Source of the DNA: Ancylobacter vacuolatus
Lineage (GTDB): Bacteria; Pseudomonadota; Alphaproteobacteria; Rhizobiales; Xanthobacteraceae
Direction: 5' to 3'
DNA: 64,000 nucleotides
NCBI RefSeq assembly: GCF_030813595.1
Contig: NZ_JAUSUH010000002.1
Span: forward strand, 1-64,000
This document shows positions 7,940 through 16,802 of the stretch, piece by piece (position 1 is the first letter of the stretch; each line of letters opens with the position of its first letter). The notes under the pieces are model-generated. The model was not told the DNA's origin, did no database searches, and saw only the letters and a list, made by a program, of their open reading frames with translations. The position numbers were made by a program, and so were the translations under genes.

Positions 7940-9565
7940 TCAGCCCTCCGCCTGTGCGAGGAAGCGCCGGCGCAGGCTGGCGCGCAGTTCCTTGCGCGAA
8001 ACCTTGCCCACCGCTGTGGTCTCGAAGCCATCGACGAAGACGATCTGGTCCGGCACCTTGAAGTCGGCGAGCCCACGCCGGCGCATCCACGCCTTCAGCG
8101 CCGCCGCCTTCGGCGTCTCGCCTTGCGCGATGATGAAGGCGCAGGAGCGCTCGCCGAGAAACGCGTCCGGCAGCGAGACCACCGCCGCGTCGAACACATT
8201 TGGGTGCCCGAGCAGATGGTCCTCGATCTCCTCGGCGGAAATCTTCTCGCCGGCGCGGTTGATGTGGTCGCCCGCCCGGCCCTGCACGACGAGATTGCCG
8301 TCCAGCATGCGCTTCACCACGTCGCCGGTGCGGTAGAAGCCATCCGGCGTGAAGGCGCGGGCATTGGCGCCGTCATTATTGTGATAGGCGCGGATCGTGT
8401 AGGGCCCGCGCGTCAACAGGTTGCCGGCTTCACCCTCCGGCACGGGGCGGCCCTCATCGTCGAGGATCAGCACCTCGTCATCCGGGCTGATCGGCCGGCC
8501 CTGCGTGGTGACGATGGTCTCCTCCGGGTCGTCGAGGCGGGTGTAGTTCACCAGCCCCTCAGCCATGCCGAACACCTGCTGCAGCGTGCAGCCGAGCACG
8601 GGGCGCACCCGGCGGGCGGATTCGGCCAGGAACTTCGCGCCCCCAACCTGCAGCACCTCGAGCGAAGACAGGTCGTGCGGCGTCGTCGGCGCCGCCTGCA
8701 GCCAGAGCAGCGCCAGCGGCGGCACCAGGCCGGTAATGGTCACGCCCTCGCGGGCGATCAGCGGGAAAGCGGCTTCCGGGCTCGGCGAGGGCGCCAGCAC
8801 CACGCGCGAACCCGCATAGAGCGCGCCGAACACGCCGGGCGAGCTCATCGGGAAATTATGCGCCACCGGCAGCGCGGCGAGATAGACGCTGTCGGGGGTC
8901 AGCCGGCAGATCTCGGCGCTGGCGCGGAAGGAATAGATGTAGTCGTCATGGGTGCGCGGGATCAGCTTGGAAAGGCCCGTCGATCCCCCGGAGATCTGCA
9001 GGAAGGCTACGTCGGACGGCTCAGCATCTTCGGGAAGGGCGGCCGCATCGCCATCCGGCAGCGCGTCGAGCGCGGTGAACGGCCCGGCCTCGCCCACCAC
9101 CACGACATGGGCGAGCTCCGGCACCTCGCCGCACACCTCCTGCGCCAGCGCCCGGTAGTCGAACCCGTCATGCCGGTCGGCGATGATGTAACCGCGCGCT
9201 TCGGCGGTGCGGGCGAAATGGACGATCTCGACGCTGCGATGCGCCGGCAGCGCATAGACCGGGACCAGCCGGGCGCGGAACAGGCCGAACACGACGGAGA
9301 GAAATTCGGCGATATTGGGCAGTTGCACCACCACCCGGTCGCCCAGCTTCAGCCCGAGCGCCAGCAGGCCGCGCGCAAGCCGCTCGGCCCGCGCGTCCAG
9401 CTCGGCGAAGCTCCAGCGCTGCTCGCCCCCGATCACGGCCAGCCGGTCGGGCATCGCGGCCACGCGCGCGCGCAAAAACGAGGTGAAGGTCTCCCCGCGC
9501 CAATAGCCCTTGTCGCTGTAGCGGGCGGCAAACGCCGTCGGCCAGACCTGCTGCAGCGGCCTCAT
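7940..9565 (-). CDS. entE: 2,3-dihydroxybenzoate-AMP ligase
   Basis: Activates DHB with ATP to the acyl adenylate and loads it on the aryl carrier protein. The 541-residue length is usual for EntE/DhbE. Visible motifs are the phosphate-binding loop [18 protein letters not shown], the substrate-binding stretch [11 protein letters not shown] (Asn/Ser positions that read catecholate in DhbE), [43 protein letters not shown] and the C-terminal lysine in [10 protein letters not shown]. The ATG overlaps the isochorismate synthase TGA by four bases (9562-9565). Salicylate ligases are close relatives, but an entA and isochorismatase in the same operon make DHB the expected substrate. Confidence 0.94.
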   Translation of the reverse strand: MRPLQQVWPTAFAARYSDKGYWRGETFTSFLRARVAAMPDRLAVIGGEQRWSFAELDARAERLARGLLALGLKLGDRVVVQLPNIAEFLSVVFGLFRARLVPVYALPAHRSVEIVHFARTAEARGYIIADRHDGFDYRALAQEVCGEVPELAHVVVVGEAGPFTALDALPDGDAAALPEDAEPSDVAFLQISGGSTGLSKLIPRTHDDYIYSFRASAEICRLTPDSVYLAALPVAHNFPMSSPGVFGALYAGSRVVLAPSPSPEAAFPLIAREGVTITGLVPPLALLWLQAAPTTPHDLSSLEVLQVGGAKFLAESARRVRPVLGCTLQQVFGMAEGLVNYTRLDDPEETIVTTQGRPISPDDEVLILDDEGRPVPEGEAGNLLTRGPYTIRAYHNNDGANARAFTPDGFYRTGDVVKRMLDGNLVVQGRAGDHINRAGEKISAEEIEDHLLGHPNVFDAAVVSLPDAFLGERSCAFIIAQGETPKAAALKAWMRRRGLADFKVPDQIVFVDGFETTAVGKVSRKELRASLRRRFLAQAEG

Positions 9566-10830
9566 GCGCGCTCCTCCATCAGGGGGGCGCCCTTCTCGTC
9601 GATGCCGAGAGCGGTGAGCAGGGCGGCGAATTTGGCCGAGGTCTCCTCGCCTTCCGCCGCCGGATCGGACCCGGCGACAATGCCCGCGCCGGCTGAGAGC
9701 CGTGCCTCACATCCGGAAAGCTCAGCGCAGCGGATCGCCACATGCCAGTCGCCATCGCCGGAAGCCTCGCACCAGCCAACCGCGCCGGCGTAGAAGCCGC
9801 GCTCATAGCCTTCCAATTCGGCGATGGCCCGCGCCGCCGCCGCCCTCGGCGTGCCGCAGACGGCGGGCGTCGGGTGCAGCAGCAGCGCGAGGTCGAGCGC
9901 GGAAAGCGTGTCATCGCGCAGGCGGCCCGCGATCGGGGTACCGAGATGCCACATGCTGGCGGTGGAGGTCAGTTCCGGCTCGCCCGGGGCGGCGAGATCC
10001 GTGCAATGGGGCGCCAGCTGGTCGAGTATGGCCTCGACCACCTCCCGGTGCTCGCGCCGGTCCTTCTCGGAGCCGAGCAGCGCCTGCGCCGCCGCGCGGT
10101 CCGCCGCAGCCGCGCGGGCCCGGCGGGACGAGCCGGCAAGCGGATGCGAAGTGACGTCGCGGCCGCGCTTCGACACCAGAAGCTCCGGTGTCGCGCCCAC
10201 CAGCACACGCGGCGCACCGGCGCTCGGCAGCGGCACGCAGAAGGCGGCGACGCTCACATCCCGCGCCAGGGCGCGCAGCAGGGCGGCCGCATCGATCGGC
10301 CGGTCGGCAAGGATCTTCAGGCTGCGCGAAAGCACGATCTTGCGCAGCCCCTCCTGGCTCTGCGCCATCCGCACCAACGCCGCGGCGACGGCGGCCTCAT
10401 AGGCGGCAAGCGTCGGCTCCGGCGTCACCTGCCAGCGCGCCGGGCGGGCGCTTTCGGCCCGGCGCGGCAGCGGGAAGGAGGAGGCGAGGTCGGAGCGGCC
10501 GGGGCGGCGCGACAGCTCCGCCGGTCGATAGAGATGGGCTGGAACCTGCGCCGCGAAGGGCAGCGCGCCGACGACGAGCCTGGGCCCCTCCCCACCCGCC
10601 AGCAGCCGACGCACCCGCGCGCCCGGAGGCTCCAGCCCCTCGGCGACAGATTCGAGCCACCCCCGCGCCACCAGCGTCTCCCCGGTGGAAGCGAGCACGA
10701 ACGGCATGGCGGGCGCGGGGGAGAGCGACGGCGCGGCGTCGGCGACGCGACCGGGTGCCGGCGCCGCCTCGAACGAATCGGTTCTCGCCGCACCCGCGCG
10801 CCAACGCATCGCTCCGTGGGAAACCGTCAT
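9562..10830 (-). CDS. entC: Isochorismate synthase
   Basis: Converts chorismate to isochorismate, the committed step of DHB synthesis. The 422-residue protein belongs to the chorismate-binding enzyme family: [20 protein letters not shown], the helix [28 protein letters not shown] and the C-terminal block [17 protein letters not shown] followed by AIRCAEL and [13 protein letters not shown]. The N-terminal 60 residues are proline/alanine-rich and poorly conserved. The ATG at 10830 is 25 bases after the propeller-protein stop, and a later ATG (residue 42, MPFVL) is possible. Salicylate synthases share the fold, but the complete DHB pathway in the operon supports EntC. Confidence 0.93.
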   Translation of the reverse strand: MTVSHGAMRWRAGAARTDSFEAAPAPGRVADAAPSLSPAPAMPFVLASTGETLVARGWLESVAEGLEPPGARVRRLLAGGEGPRLVVGALPFAAQVPAHLYRPAELSRRPGRSDLASSFPLPRRAESARPARWQVTPEPTLAAYEAAVAAALVRMAQSQEGLRKIVLSRSLKILADRPIDAAALLRALARDVSVAAFCVPLPSAGAPRVLVGATPELLVSKRGRDVTSHPLAGSSRRARAAAADRAAAQALLGSEKDRREHREVVEAILDQLAPHCTDLAAPGEPELTSTASMWHLGTPIAGRLRDDTLSALDLALLLHPTPAVCGTPRAAAARAIAELEGYERGFYAGAVGWCEASGDGDWHVAIRCAELSGCEARLSAGAGIVAGSDPAAEGEETSAKFAALLTALGIDEKGAPLMEERA

Positions 10831-10855
10831 GATGGCAGGGCTCCGGCGCAGCCGA

Positions 10856-11995
10856 TCAGGGCCTGATCAGGGTGACGGTGTCGCCATAGGGGTCGACCAT
10901 TGGCACCGGACGGGCGCGGGGGGCCTCGCCGGCGGGCGCGGCGGCTCCGGCGGGCGGCGCGGCCGGACGCGGACGGCCGGCGGTCTTCAGCTTGTTCGAC
11001 ACATAGGCATTGCCGGTGGCGACATCGACCGTCACGGTCTGCGGCATCGAGCCGGTGACGATGTTGGCGACCGGGTCCAACGTCTTGGTATCAATGAGCG
11101 AGGTGAAGCCGGCCTGCCGGTTGGTGACATAGAGCAGGTTGCGCTGCGGATCGATGGCAAGGCTGAGCGCGCCCGGGCCGGTGGGAATCTTCTTGATGAC
11201 CTTGCCGTCCTTGGCATCGAGCGCGACGACCTCGCCCGAGCCCTGATGGGCGACGAACACCTGGTCGCCGGAAGCATCATAAGCGAGGTTGATCGCCCCC
11301 TCGCCGCCCGAAGGGAAGCTCGTGACCTTCTTGCTGGCGAGATCGACGACATGCACCTCGTTGCTCTCCATGGCGGAGAGGAAAAGGCGCTGGCCCTTGG
11401 CGTCGAGCGCGATGCCGGTCACTGAGCCGGGCAGATTGTCGATGGAACCGACGATTTCCTTCTTGGCGCCGTCGACGATCCACACCGAGGATGGCGTGTC
11501 GCGCCGGCCGGTCACGCTGACATAGGCGCGGTTGGCCGCCTCGTCGACGGCGACCTCGCGCACATGCGCCTTCTCGCCCTTGGCGAGCTTGGCCACGACC
11601 TTGCCGGTGGCGAGATCGACCACCGCGACCGAGCCGTCGCGGGTCTGCGTGCCGTAGAGCGTCTTCGTCTTGTTGTCGATGGCGAGCCCGAACACCGGGT
11701 CGTCGCCGAGCGCGATGGTTTCCTTCGTCTCCAGCGTCGCCGGGTCGAGCGCGTAGATGAAGGTCTCGGTGGCCCCTCGGGCGCCAGCGGCGGCGACATA
11801 GACACGGTTCATCGGCGCGCTGAACACCAGTTCATACAGTCCCGCGCCGGGCTTCACCGTCTTGACGAACTCGGGATCGGCCAGCGCCGCACCGGCAAGG
11901 CCGACCAGCGCCACCGAGGCAAGGGCAACCCGGGCAAGGGCAACCCGGGCGAGCGATCGCAGGCAGGGCCGGGCAAAGGTCGCGTCGATCGGCAT
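10856..11995 (-). CDS. Exported YncE-like beta-propeller protein in the siderophore operon
   Basis: The 379-residue protein has a long signal peptide (hydrophobic core about residues 17-38, ending in ALADPEF) and then about seven blades with the repeating pattern VVDLATGKVV/ALDAKDGKVI typical of YVTN/YncE periplasmic propellers. The C-terminus (about 345-379) is proline/alanine-rich and ends VTLIRP. E. coli yncE is a Fur-regulated periplasmic propeller, which fits placement in an iron operon, but the biochemical role is not established. The gene lies 62 bases downstream of the binding-protein gene and 25 bases upstream of entC. A perfect 15-bp tandem duplication (11921-11950) encodes part of the signal-peptide core. 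Confidence 0.8.
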   Translation of the reverse strand: MPIDATFARPCLRSLARVALARVALASVALVGLAGAALADPEFVKTVKPGAGLYELVFSAPMNRVYVAAAGARGATETFIYALDPATLETKETIALGDDPVFGLAIDNKTKTLYGTQTRDGSVAVVDLATGKVVAKLAKGEKAHVREVAVDEAANRAYVSVTGRRDTPSSVWIVDGAKKEIVGSIDNLPGSVTGIALDAKGQRLFLSAMESNEVHVVDLASKKVTSFPSGGEGAINLAYDASGDQVFVAHQGSGEVVALDAKDGKVIKKIPTGPGALSLAIDPQRNLLYVTNRQAGFTSLIDTKTLDPVANIVTGSMPQTVTVDVATGNAYVSNKLKTAGRPRPAAPPAGAAAPAGEAPRARPVPMVDPYGDTVTLIRP

Positions 11996-12057
11996 GACGT
12001 GTCTCCGTTGAGTAATGTCGGGATATCCGCGACAGGGCCGCCCCCCGGCGGGCCCCG

Positions 12058-13194
12058 TCAGTCGAGGCTGATCCAGTTGGGTCCTTCGACCGGCACGGTG
12101 AGAAAGCGCTCATTGACCTGCGCCACCGTGCGCTCGACATCGAGCGCCGCGAAGCGTTCGGGATGGATCCACTTGGCGAGGATCTCCACCGTGAACAGGT
12201 CGAGCGGCGAGTTGAGCATCTGGTGCGAGAGGCCGTGGACGCGGTGAGCGCGCACGGCGGCAAAGCCGGAGAAGCCCGGCCGGGCGACCACACGCGCCAG
12301 CGTCTCGCGCGCCTTGTCGGCGCTGTATTCCGGGCCGATCAGCAGCCCGGCAGTGCCTTCCATGTGGCTGCCGCCGGTGGCGATATAGACCTGCGGGTCC
12401 TGGGCGATGACATATTCGAGGTTGAGCTTGCCGAAGGCGCGCGAGATCACCGCCGCGCCGATATTGGTGCCGCCCACCGCCTCGATGATGTCGCCGACAT
12501 TGCCCCGACCGGGCGAATTGCAGCAATCCGCCGTCATCGCCGCATGCGGTTCGAGAAACACGCGCGGACGCTCGGCCTCGCTCAGCCCGGCGAGCGTGTC
12601 GCGCACCGCGTCGAGATGGCTGCGACGGAAGGCGAGGAATTCCTCCGCCTTGGCGGAAGCCCCGGTGGCCGCCCCGAGCAGGAGCAGGCTCGGTTCCATA
12701 TGCGTCAGCGGATGGGTGAAGAAGTCGATCACCACCACCGGAATGCCCGCCGCCTCGATGCGCGCGCGCTCCTCCGGCGAGGGCTGGCCGCCGAGAGAGA
12801 ACACGGCAAGATCGGGCCGCGCCGCCACCACCTGCTCCACCGAGACGGCGCCGGCCGAGCTCGCCACCTTGGCGAGGGTGACGATGGCCGGGAACCTCGC
12901 CCGGTAGGCGTCATAGGTGCGCGTGCCGATTCGGTTGATGTCGTGCGGCCACGCGGCCAGCACGCTTACCGGGTCACGGTGGATGAGCGCCAGGGCGATG
13001 AGAAAGCGGCCGTCGTCGATCAGCAGCCGCTTGGCCGGCGCCGCCAGCGTCACCTCGCGCCCGGTCACGTCCTTCAGCGCAATCTGCCCCTGTGCCGGAA
13101 CCGTCAAAGCAAGAAAGACGAATGCCAACGCCGCCCGCCACCCCGCCCGGAGGCGGCACGCAACTGCAGTCTTGGCGCGAATACGGAAAAACAT
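12058..13194 (-). CDS. Iron-siderophore ABC transporter periplasmic binding protein (FecB/BtuF fold)
   Basis: The 378-residue exported protein should capture the ferric siderophore and deliver it to the permease/ATPase pair at 337-2249. A signal peptide spans about residues 1-36 (cleavage near AQGQIA). The mature part starts KDVTGREVTLAAPAKRLL, characteristic of periplasmic-binding helical-backbone proteins, and continues with DLAVFSLGGQPSPEERA, a long linker helix and the C-terminal lobe beginning near PRVFLEPH. It is the first gene of the eight-gene minus-strand operon and starts about 40 bases downstream of a sigma-70-like promoter. No Shine-Dalgarno sequence is evident before the ATG. Substrate specificity is inferred from the operon. 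Confidence 0.88.
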   Translation of the reverse strand: MFFRIRAKTAVACRLRAGWRAALAFVFLALTVPAQGQIALKDVTGREVTLAAPAKRLLIDDGRFLIALALIHRDPVSVLAAWPHDINRIGTRTYDAYRARFPAIVTLAKVASSAGAVSVEQVVAARPDLAVFSLGGQPSPEERARIEAAGIPVVVIDFFTHPLTHMEPSLLLLGAATGASAKAEEFLAFRRSHLDAVRDTLAGLSEAERPRVFLEPHAAMTADCCNSPGRGNVGDIIEAVGGTNIGAAVISRAFGKLNLEYVIAQDPQVYIATGGSHMEGTAGLLIGPEYSADKARETLARVVARPGFSGFAAVRAHRVHGLSHQMLNSPLDLFTVEILAKWIHPERFAALDVERTVAQVNERFLTVPVEGPNWISLD

Positions 13195-13233
13195 GGGCGG
13201 AAAATACCGGCAAGAAACGCGATTTGCGGAGCC

Positions 13234-13280
13234 TATTCCCTCCGAAATGCCCGTTATGTCAACTAAACAATTTGTAATTG
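13234..13280 (-). promoter_or_regulatory. Candidate promoter and operator of the siderophore operon
   Basis: On the minus strand a perfect TTGACA (13262-13257) is followed after 17 bases by GGAATA (13239-13234), leaving a leader of about 40 bases before the binding-protein ATG. Six bases upstream of the -35 box is the inverted repeat CAATT-TGT-AATTG (13268-13280), within an AT-rich island (about 13255-13340) that stands out from the GC-rich surroundings. This is a plausible iron-regulator site. It does not clearly match the Fur, Irr or RirA consensus, so the regulator is not named. Confidence 0.45.
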
Positions 13281-13405
13281 CTTGTTTTTAATTGGTCTAA
13301 TTTGTATTCTTTTCTATATGTGAAACGTTTTTACTTACATGCCTCCATCTTGTCTTGACGTCGCGTCATCACAACGCCCTGGCCGGCGAGGCCAATGGGG
13401 CACTC

Positions 13406-13427
13406 CTGTGTCGTTCGAACGACGCAG
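13406..13427. promoter_or_regulatory. 22-bp near-perfect palindrome upstream of ugd
   Basis: CTG-T-GTCGTTCGAACGAC-G-CAG reads as an inverted repeat with no spacer. The central 14 bases are perfect, and only one pair (13409/13424) is mismatched over 22 bases. It lies about 135 bases before the ugd start, in the shared intergenic region with the siderophore operon. The size and symmetry fit an operator for a dimeric regulator; no T-run suggests termination. Confidence 0.45.
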
Positions 13428-13560
13428 AAGGCTGGCAGTCTTCTTGCCCCAGAAACCACGAGCCGCGACGCCTCTCCAAAGGGAGGGCGCCATTGGCTAA
13501 AGGGTAGAAGGCTCCTGACCGGCGGTAGGAGCCCCGCCGCCAACCGGATTGAGAGCACCC

Positions 13561-14883
13561 ATGCGCGTCGCGATGATCGGCACAGGCTATGTCGGCCTGG
13601 TTTCCGGCACCTGCTTTTCCGATTTCGGCCACGACGTTACCTGCGTCGACACCGACCTCTCCAAGATCGAGCGGCTGAAGGCGGGCATCATGCCGATCTT
13701 CGAGCCGGGCCTCGACGATCTGGTCGCCCGCAATGTGGCCGACGGCAGGCTGCACTTCACCACCGACCTCGCGGAAGCGGTCGCGGGCGCGGAGGTGGTG
13801 TTCATCGCGGTGGGCACGCCCTCCCGCCGGGGCGATGGCCATGCCGACCTGTCCTATGTCCACGCCGCCGCCCGCGAGATCGCCCGCGCCGTCAAGGGCT
13901 TCACCGTCGTTGTCACCAAGTCGACCGTGCCGGTCGGCACCGGCGCCGATCTCGAAGCGATCATCCGCGAGGAAGCGCCGGACGCCGACATCGCCGTGGT
14001 CTCCAATCCCGAATTCCTGCGCGAGGGCGCGGCGATCGAGGATTTCAAGCGCCCGGACCGCATCGTCGTCGGCACCGCCGATCCGCGTGCCCGCGAGGTG
14101 ATGGCGGCTCTCTACCGTCCGCTCTCGTTGAACACCGCGCCGCTTCTGTTCACCGATCGCGCCAATGCCGAGCTGATCAAATACGCCAGCAACGCCTTTC
14201 TCGCGGTCAAGATCACCTTCATCAACGAGATGGCGGACCTGTGCGAGAAGGTCGGCGGCGACGTGCAGGAAGTGGCGCGCGGCATCGGCCTCGACCGCCG
14301 CATCGGGCCGAAATTCCTGCATGCCGGGCCCGGCTATGGGGGTTCCTGCTTTCCCAAGGACACGCTGGCCCTCACCCGCACCGCCCAGGAGGCGGGCACG
14401 CCGCTGCGCCTGGTCGAGACCGTGACCACGGTCAACGAAACCCGCAAGGCCGCGATGGGCCGCCGGGTGCTGGAAGCGCTGAGCGTGCCTCCGCGCGGGG
14501 CCACCGTTGCCGTGCTCGGCCTCACCTTCAAGCCCAACACTGACGACATGCGCGACAGCCCGGCCATCAACATCGTGCAGTTGCTGGTCGATCGGGGGGT
14601 GAAGATCCGCGCCTATGATCCGGTCGGCATGGAGGAGGCGCGCAAGGTTCTCCCCGAGGGCATCCACTACGCGACCGGCGCCTATGAATGCGCCGAGGGC
14701 GCCGACTGCCTGGTCATCGTCACCGAATGGGACGCCTTCCGCGCCCTCGATCTCGACCGGCTGAAGACGCAGCTGCGCAGTCCCATCGTGGTCGATCTGC
14801 GCAACATCTACCCCCCAGAAGACCTCATCCGCCGCGGCTTCACCTATGTCGGCATCGGACGGGGCGATCTGTCGATAGGCTGA
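13561..14883 (+). CDS. ugd: UDP-glucose 6-dehydrogenase
   Basis: Oxidises UDP-glucose twice to UDP-glucuronate, a precursor of acidic exopolysaccharide. The 440-residue length is usual. The N-terminal Rossmann motif is MIGTGYVGLVSG (about residues 5-16). The middle domain has the catalytic cysteine in GYGGSCFPKD, and the C-terminal nucleotide-binding half contains LGLTFKPNTDDMRDSPA. The ATG at 13561 was chosen since it gives the family-typical start MRVAMIGTGYVG; an in-frame upstream start at 13549 adds four residues. A GDP-mannose dehydrogenase is a close relative, but the overall pattern is that of Ugd. It is divergent from the siderophore operon and near other glycan genes (20822-26418). 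Confidence 0.9.
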   Translation: MRVAMIGTGYVGLVSGTCFSDFGHDVTCVDTDLSKIERLKAGIMPIFEPGLDDLVARNVADGRLHFTTDLAEAVAGAEVVFIAVGTPSRRGDGHADLSYVHAAAREIARAVKGFTVVVTKSTVPVGTGADLEAIIREEAPDADIAVVSNPEFLREGAAIEDFKRPDRIVVGTADPRAREVMAALYRPLSLNTAPLLFTDRANAELIKYASNAFLAVKITFINEMADLCEKVGGDVQEVARGIGLDRRIGPKFLHAGPGYGGSCFPKDTLALTRTAQEAGTPLRLVETVTTVNETRKAAMGRRVLEALSVPPRGATVAVLGLTFKPNTDDMRDSPAINIVQLLVDRGVKIRAYDPVGMEEARKVLPEGIHYATGAYECAEGADCLVIVTEWDAFRALDLDRLKTQLRSPIVVDLRNIYPPEDLIRRGFTYVGIGRGDLSIG

Positions 14884-15020
14884 GCCTGCGCGCCCCTCGG
14901 CGGAACATGGCTTCCTCCGTCGCGTTGCCCCCTCGACCAGCAACCCGATACGGTCATGGGCGGGCCTCGCACCCCCGCGCAGTGGCGGGTTGTCGGGATG
15001 GCAGCGCGGGAGGGACAGGC

Positions 15021-16118
15021 GTGAGCACAAGCGAAAGACGCGCGATATGGAGCGCGGCCCTCAGCGGCGCCGTGATCGGCGCCCTCGCCAGCGCGGCTCT
15101 TCGCTCAGTAGGCCAGGGCCAGACCTTTGGCGGCGCGCCTCGAACGGCAAGCCACGCCGGCGCGGGCTTGGAGGGCGCCCGCGGGCGCGCCGCCGCAAAC
15201 CCCGCTCAGATTCCGCGTCGGGGCTGGCGCGATATCGTCCTTCGCACGGGCAAGGCCTTCTTTGCCAATCGGGTGCTCGGCCTTTCGGCCGGCGTCACCT
15301 TCTATACGCTTCTCGCCACCTTCCCCGCCCTTGCGGCCATCATCTCGCTCTACGGGCTGTTCCTCGACCCCGCAACCATTCAGGGCCAGCTTGAGGCGGC
15401 CTCCTGGCTGCTGCCGTCAGGCGCCATCGAGGTGATGCGGGACCAGATCCAGCGGCTGAGGGCGACGGAGACCTCCAGCCTTGGATGGCGCTTCGTGTTC
15501 AGCCTCGGAGCGGCGCTATGGAGCGCGAACGCGGCCACCAAGGCGATGATCGAGGCGCTCAATATCGTTTATGAGGAGGAGGAGCGGCGCTCCTTCCTCC
15601 ACTTCACGCTGGTCACGCTGGGCTTTACCCTCGCCGCCGTGCTCTTCGCGGTCATCGCGCTTGCGGCGGTGGTGGTGCTGCCGCTCATGCTCACGGTGCT
15701 CGACCTTCCCAGCGGCAATGAGCGGCTGATTACGTGGCTGAGATGGCCGGCGCTGGCCGTGGTCGTGGCGTTCCTCATCACCGTCATCTACCGCTTCGGC
15801 CCGTCGCGGGAGCGGCCGCAATGGAAATGGGTAAGCATGGGCAGCGCGGTCGCCGCCTTTCTGTGGCTTGCGACCTCGGCAGGCTTCTCCTGGTATGTGA
15901 GCCACTTCGCCTCCTATGAGCAGACCTATGGATCGCTGGGCGCGGTGATCGGCTTCATGGTGTGGATATGGCTGTCGATGTCGGTGCTTCTGCTGGGCGC
16001 GGAATTGAACGCCGAGATCGAGCATCAGACCGCCATCGACACCACCACGGGCGCTCCCCTGCCGATGGGCCTGCGCGGGGCCCGGATGGCGGACACCATC
16101 GGCGCGGCTCAAGGCTGA
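15021..16118 (+). CDS. YihY/BrkB-family inner membrane protein
   Basis: A 365-residue integral membrane protein of the BrkB family. After a variable N-terminal region of about 75 residues the conserved part starts WRDIVLRTGKAFF, followed by SAGVTFYTLLATFPALAAII and five further predicted membrane segments, ending with FMVWIWLSMSVLLLGAELNAEIE, a hallmark of the family. The GTG at 15021 was selected because GGGAGGGA lies four to eleven bases upstream; no ATG fits better. The molecular function of the family is unsettled, as it was once called ribonuclease BN on mistaken evidence. It stands alone on the + strand after ugd. Confidence 0.85.
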   Translation: MSTSERRAIWSAALSGAVIGALASAALRSVGQGQTFGGAPRTASHAGAGLEGARGRAAANPAQIPRRGWRDIVLRTGKAFFANRVLGLSAGVTFYTLLATFPALAAIISLYGLFLDPATIQGQLEAASWLLPSGAIEVMRDQIQRLRATETSSLGWRFVFSLGAALWSANAATKAMIEALNIVYEEEERRSFLHFTLVTLGFTLAAVLFAVIALAAVVVLPLMLTVLDLPSGNERLITWLRWPALAVVVAFLITVIYRFGPSRERPQWKWVSMGSAVAAFLWLATSAGFSWYVSHFASYEQTYGSLGAVIGFMVWIWLSMSVLLLGAELNAEIEHQTAIDTTTGAPLPMGLRGARMADTIGAAQG

Positions 16119-16181
16119 TCGCACCGCCGCGCGCCGGCAAATGCGGCACCGGCGGCTCCGGCGGCTTGTCCGGCGGATCGC

Positions 16182-16802
16182 TCAGATGACGATCATGTGG
16201 TCAGGCAGTTCGTTGGTATCGCCGGCGATGGGCGGCACATGCCGGGCGAGAAGGTGACCGGCCACGGCCACGCCATCCACCAGCCCGTCGCCGAGTCGCC
16301 CCTGCCGGGCGCCGGCCAGCACGGCGGCGCACACGCTCTCCCAGGCCTCATGCCCCACCTTGGCGTGAATCGCCTCGTCGGCGACCACTTCCACCAGATG
16401 CTCGGCCGGCGCCACCAGGATCAGCACCCCGGTGCGGCCGCTGGTCCGGTGAATGCCCCGCGCCAGGAAATGGTCGATGGCGGCGGCCCTTCCGGCTTCC
16501 TCGCGGGCAAAGCGCGGCACGGTGAGCGCCCCGAGCGGGGTGAAGATCAGCACCGCGCCGGCCACCATAAAGGCGCAGGCCTGCACGGAGAGCAGTGCAG
16601 GCGTGTCCAGCGCGGTCAGCAGGGCGAGCGGCCAGGGCAGCACCAGCGCCAGCAGCGCCGCCCACATCAGCCCGTAGAAGGGGTGGCGCACCAGCGGCCG
16701 GGTGAGCACCACGACGCGGATCTCGCCCGCCGTGGCCGCCTCCGCCTGCGCGATCGCGGCAGCCACCGCCACATGTTCCTGTTCGCTCAAGCTCTTGCCC
16801 AT
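16182..16802 (-). CDS. TPM-domain membrane protein, second of pair
   Basis: A 206-residue protein whose N-terminal and C-terminal parts flank two central membrane segments (about residues 45-100). The TPM-type part contains GEIRVVVLTRP and later FLARGIHRTSGRTGVLILVAPAEHLVEVVADEAI, like short YgcG/COG3762 proteins. The ATG at 16802 overlaps the stop of the upstream TPM gene by one base; a GTG at 16805 is an alternative. It is the last gene of a LemA-TPM-TPM operon. The family is tied to membrane protein quality control and photosystem assembly in plants; the bacterial role is not known. Confidence 0.75.
   Translation of the reverse strand: MGKSLSEQEHVAVAAAIAQAEAATAGEIRVVVLTRPLVRHPFYGLMWAALLALVLPWPLALLTALDTPALLSVQACAFMVAGAVLIFTPLGALTVPRFAREEAGRAAAIDHFLARGIHRTSGRTGVLILVAPAEHLVEVVADEAIHAKVGHEAWESVCAAVLAGARQGRLGDGLVDGVAVAGHLLARHVPPIAGDTNELPDHMIVI

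Noticed and set aside
13195-13345. Classical Fur, Irr or RirA box before the siderophore operon
   Set aside because: Only a 5-3-5 inverted repeat is seen; no convincing match to TTTAGAA-N-TTCTAAA-like or other published consensus by eye.
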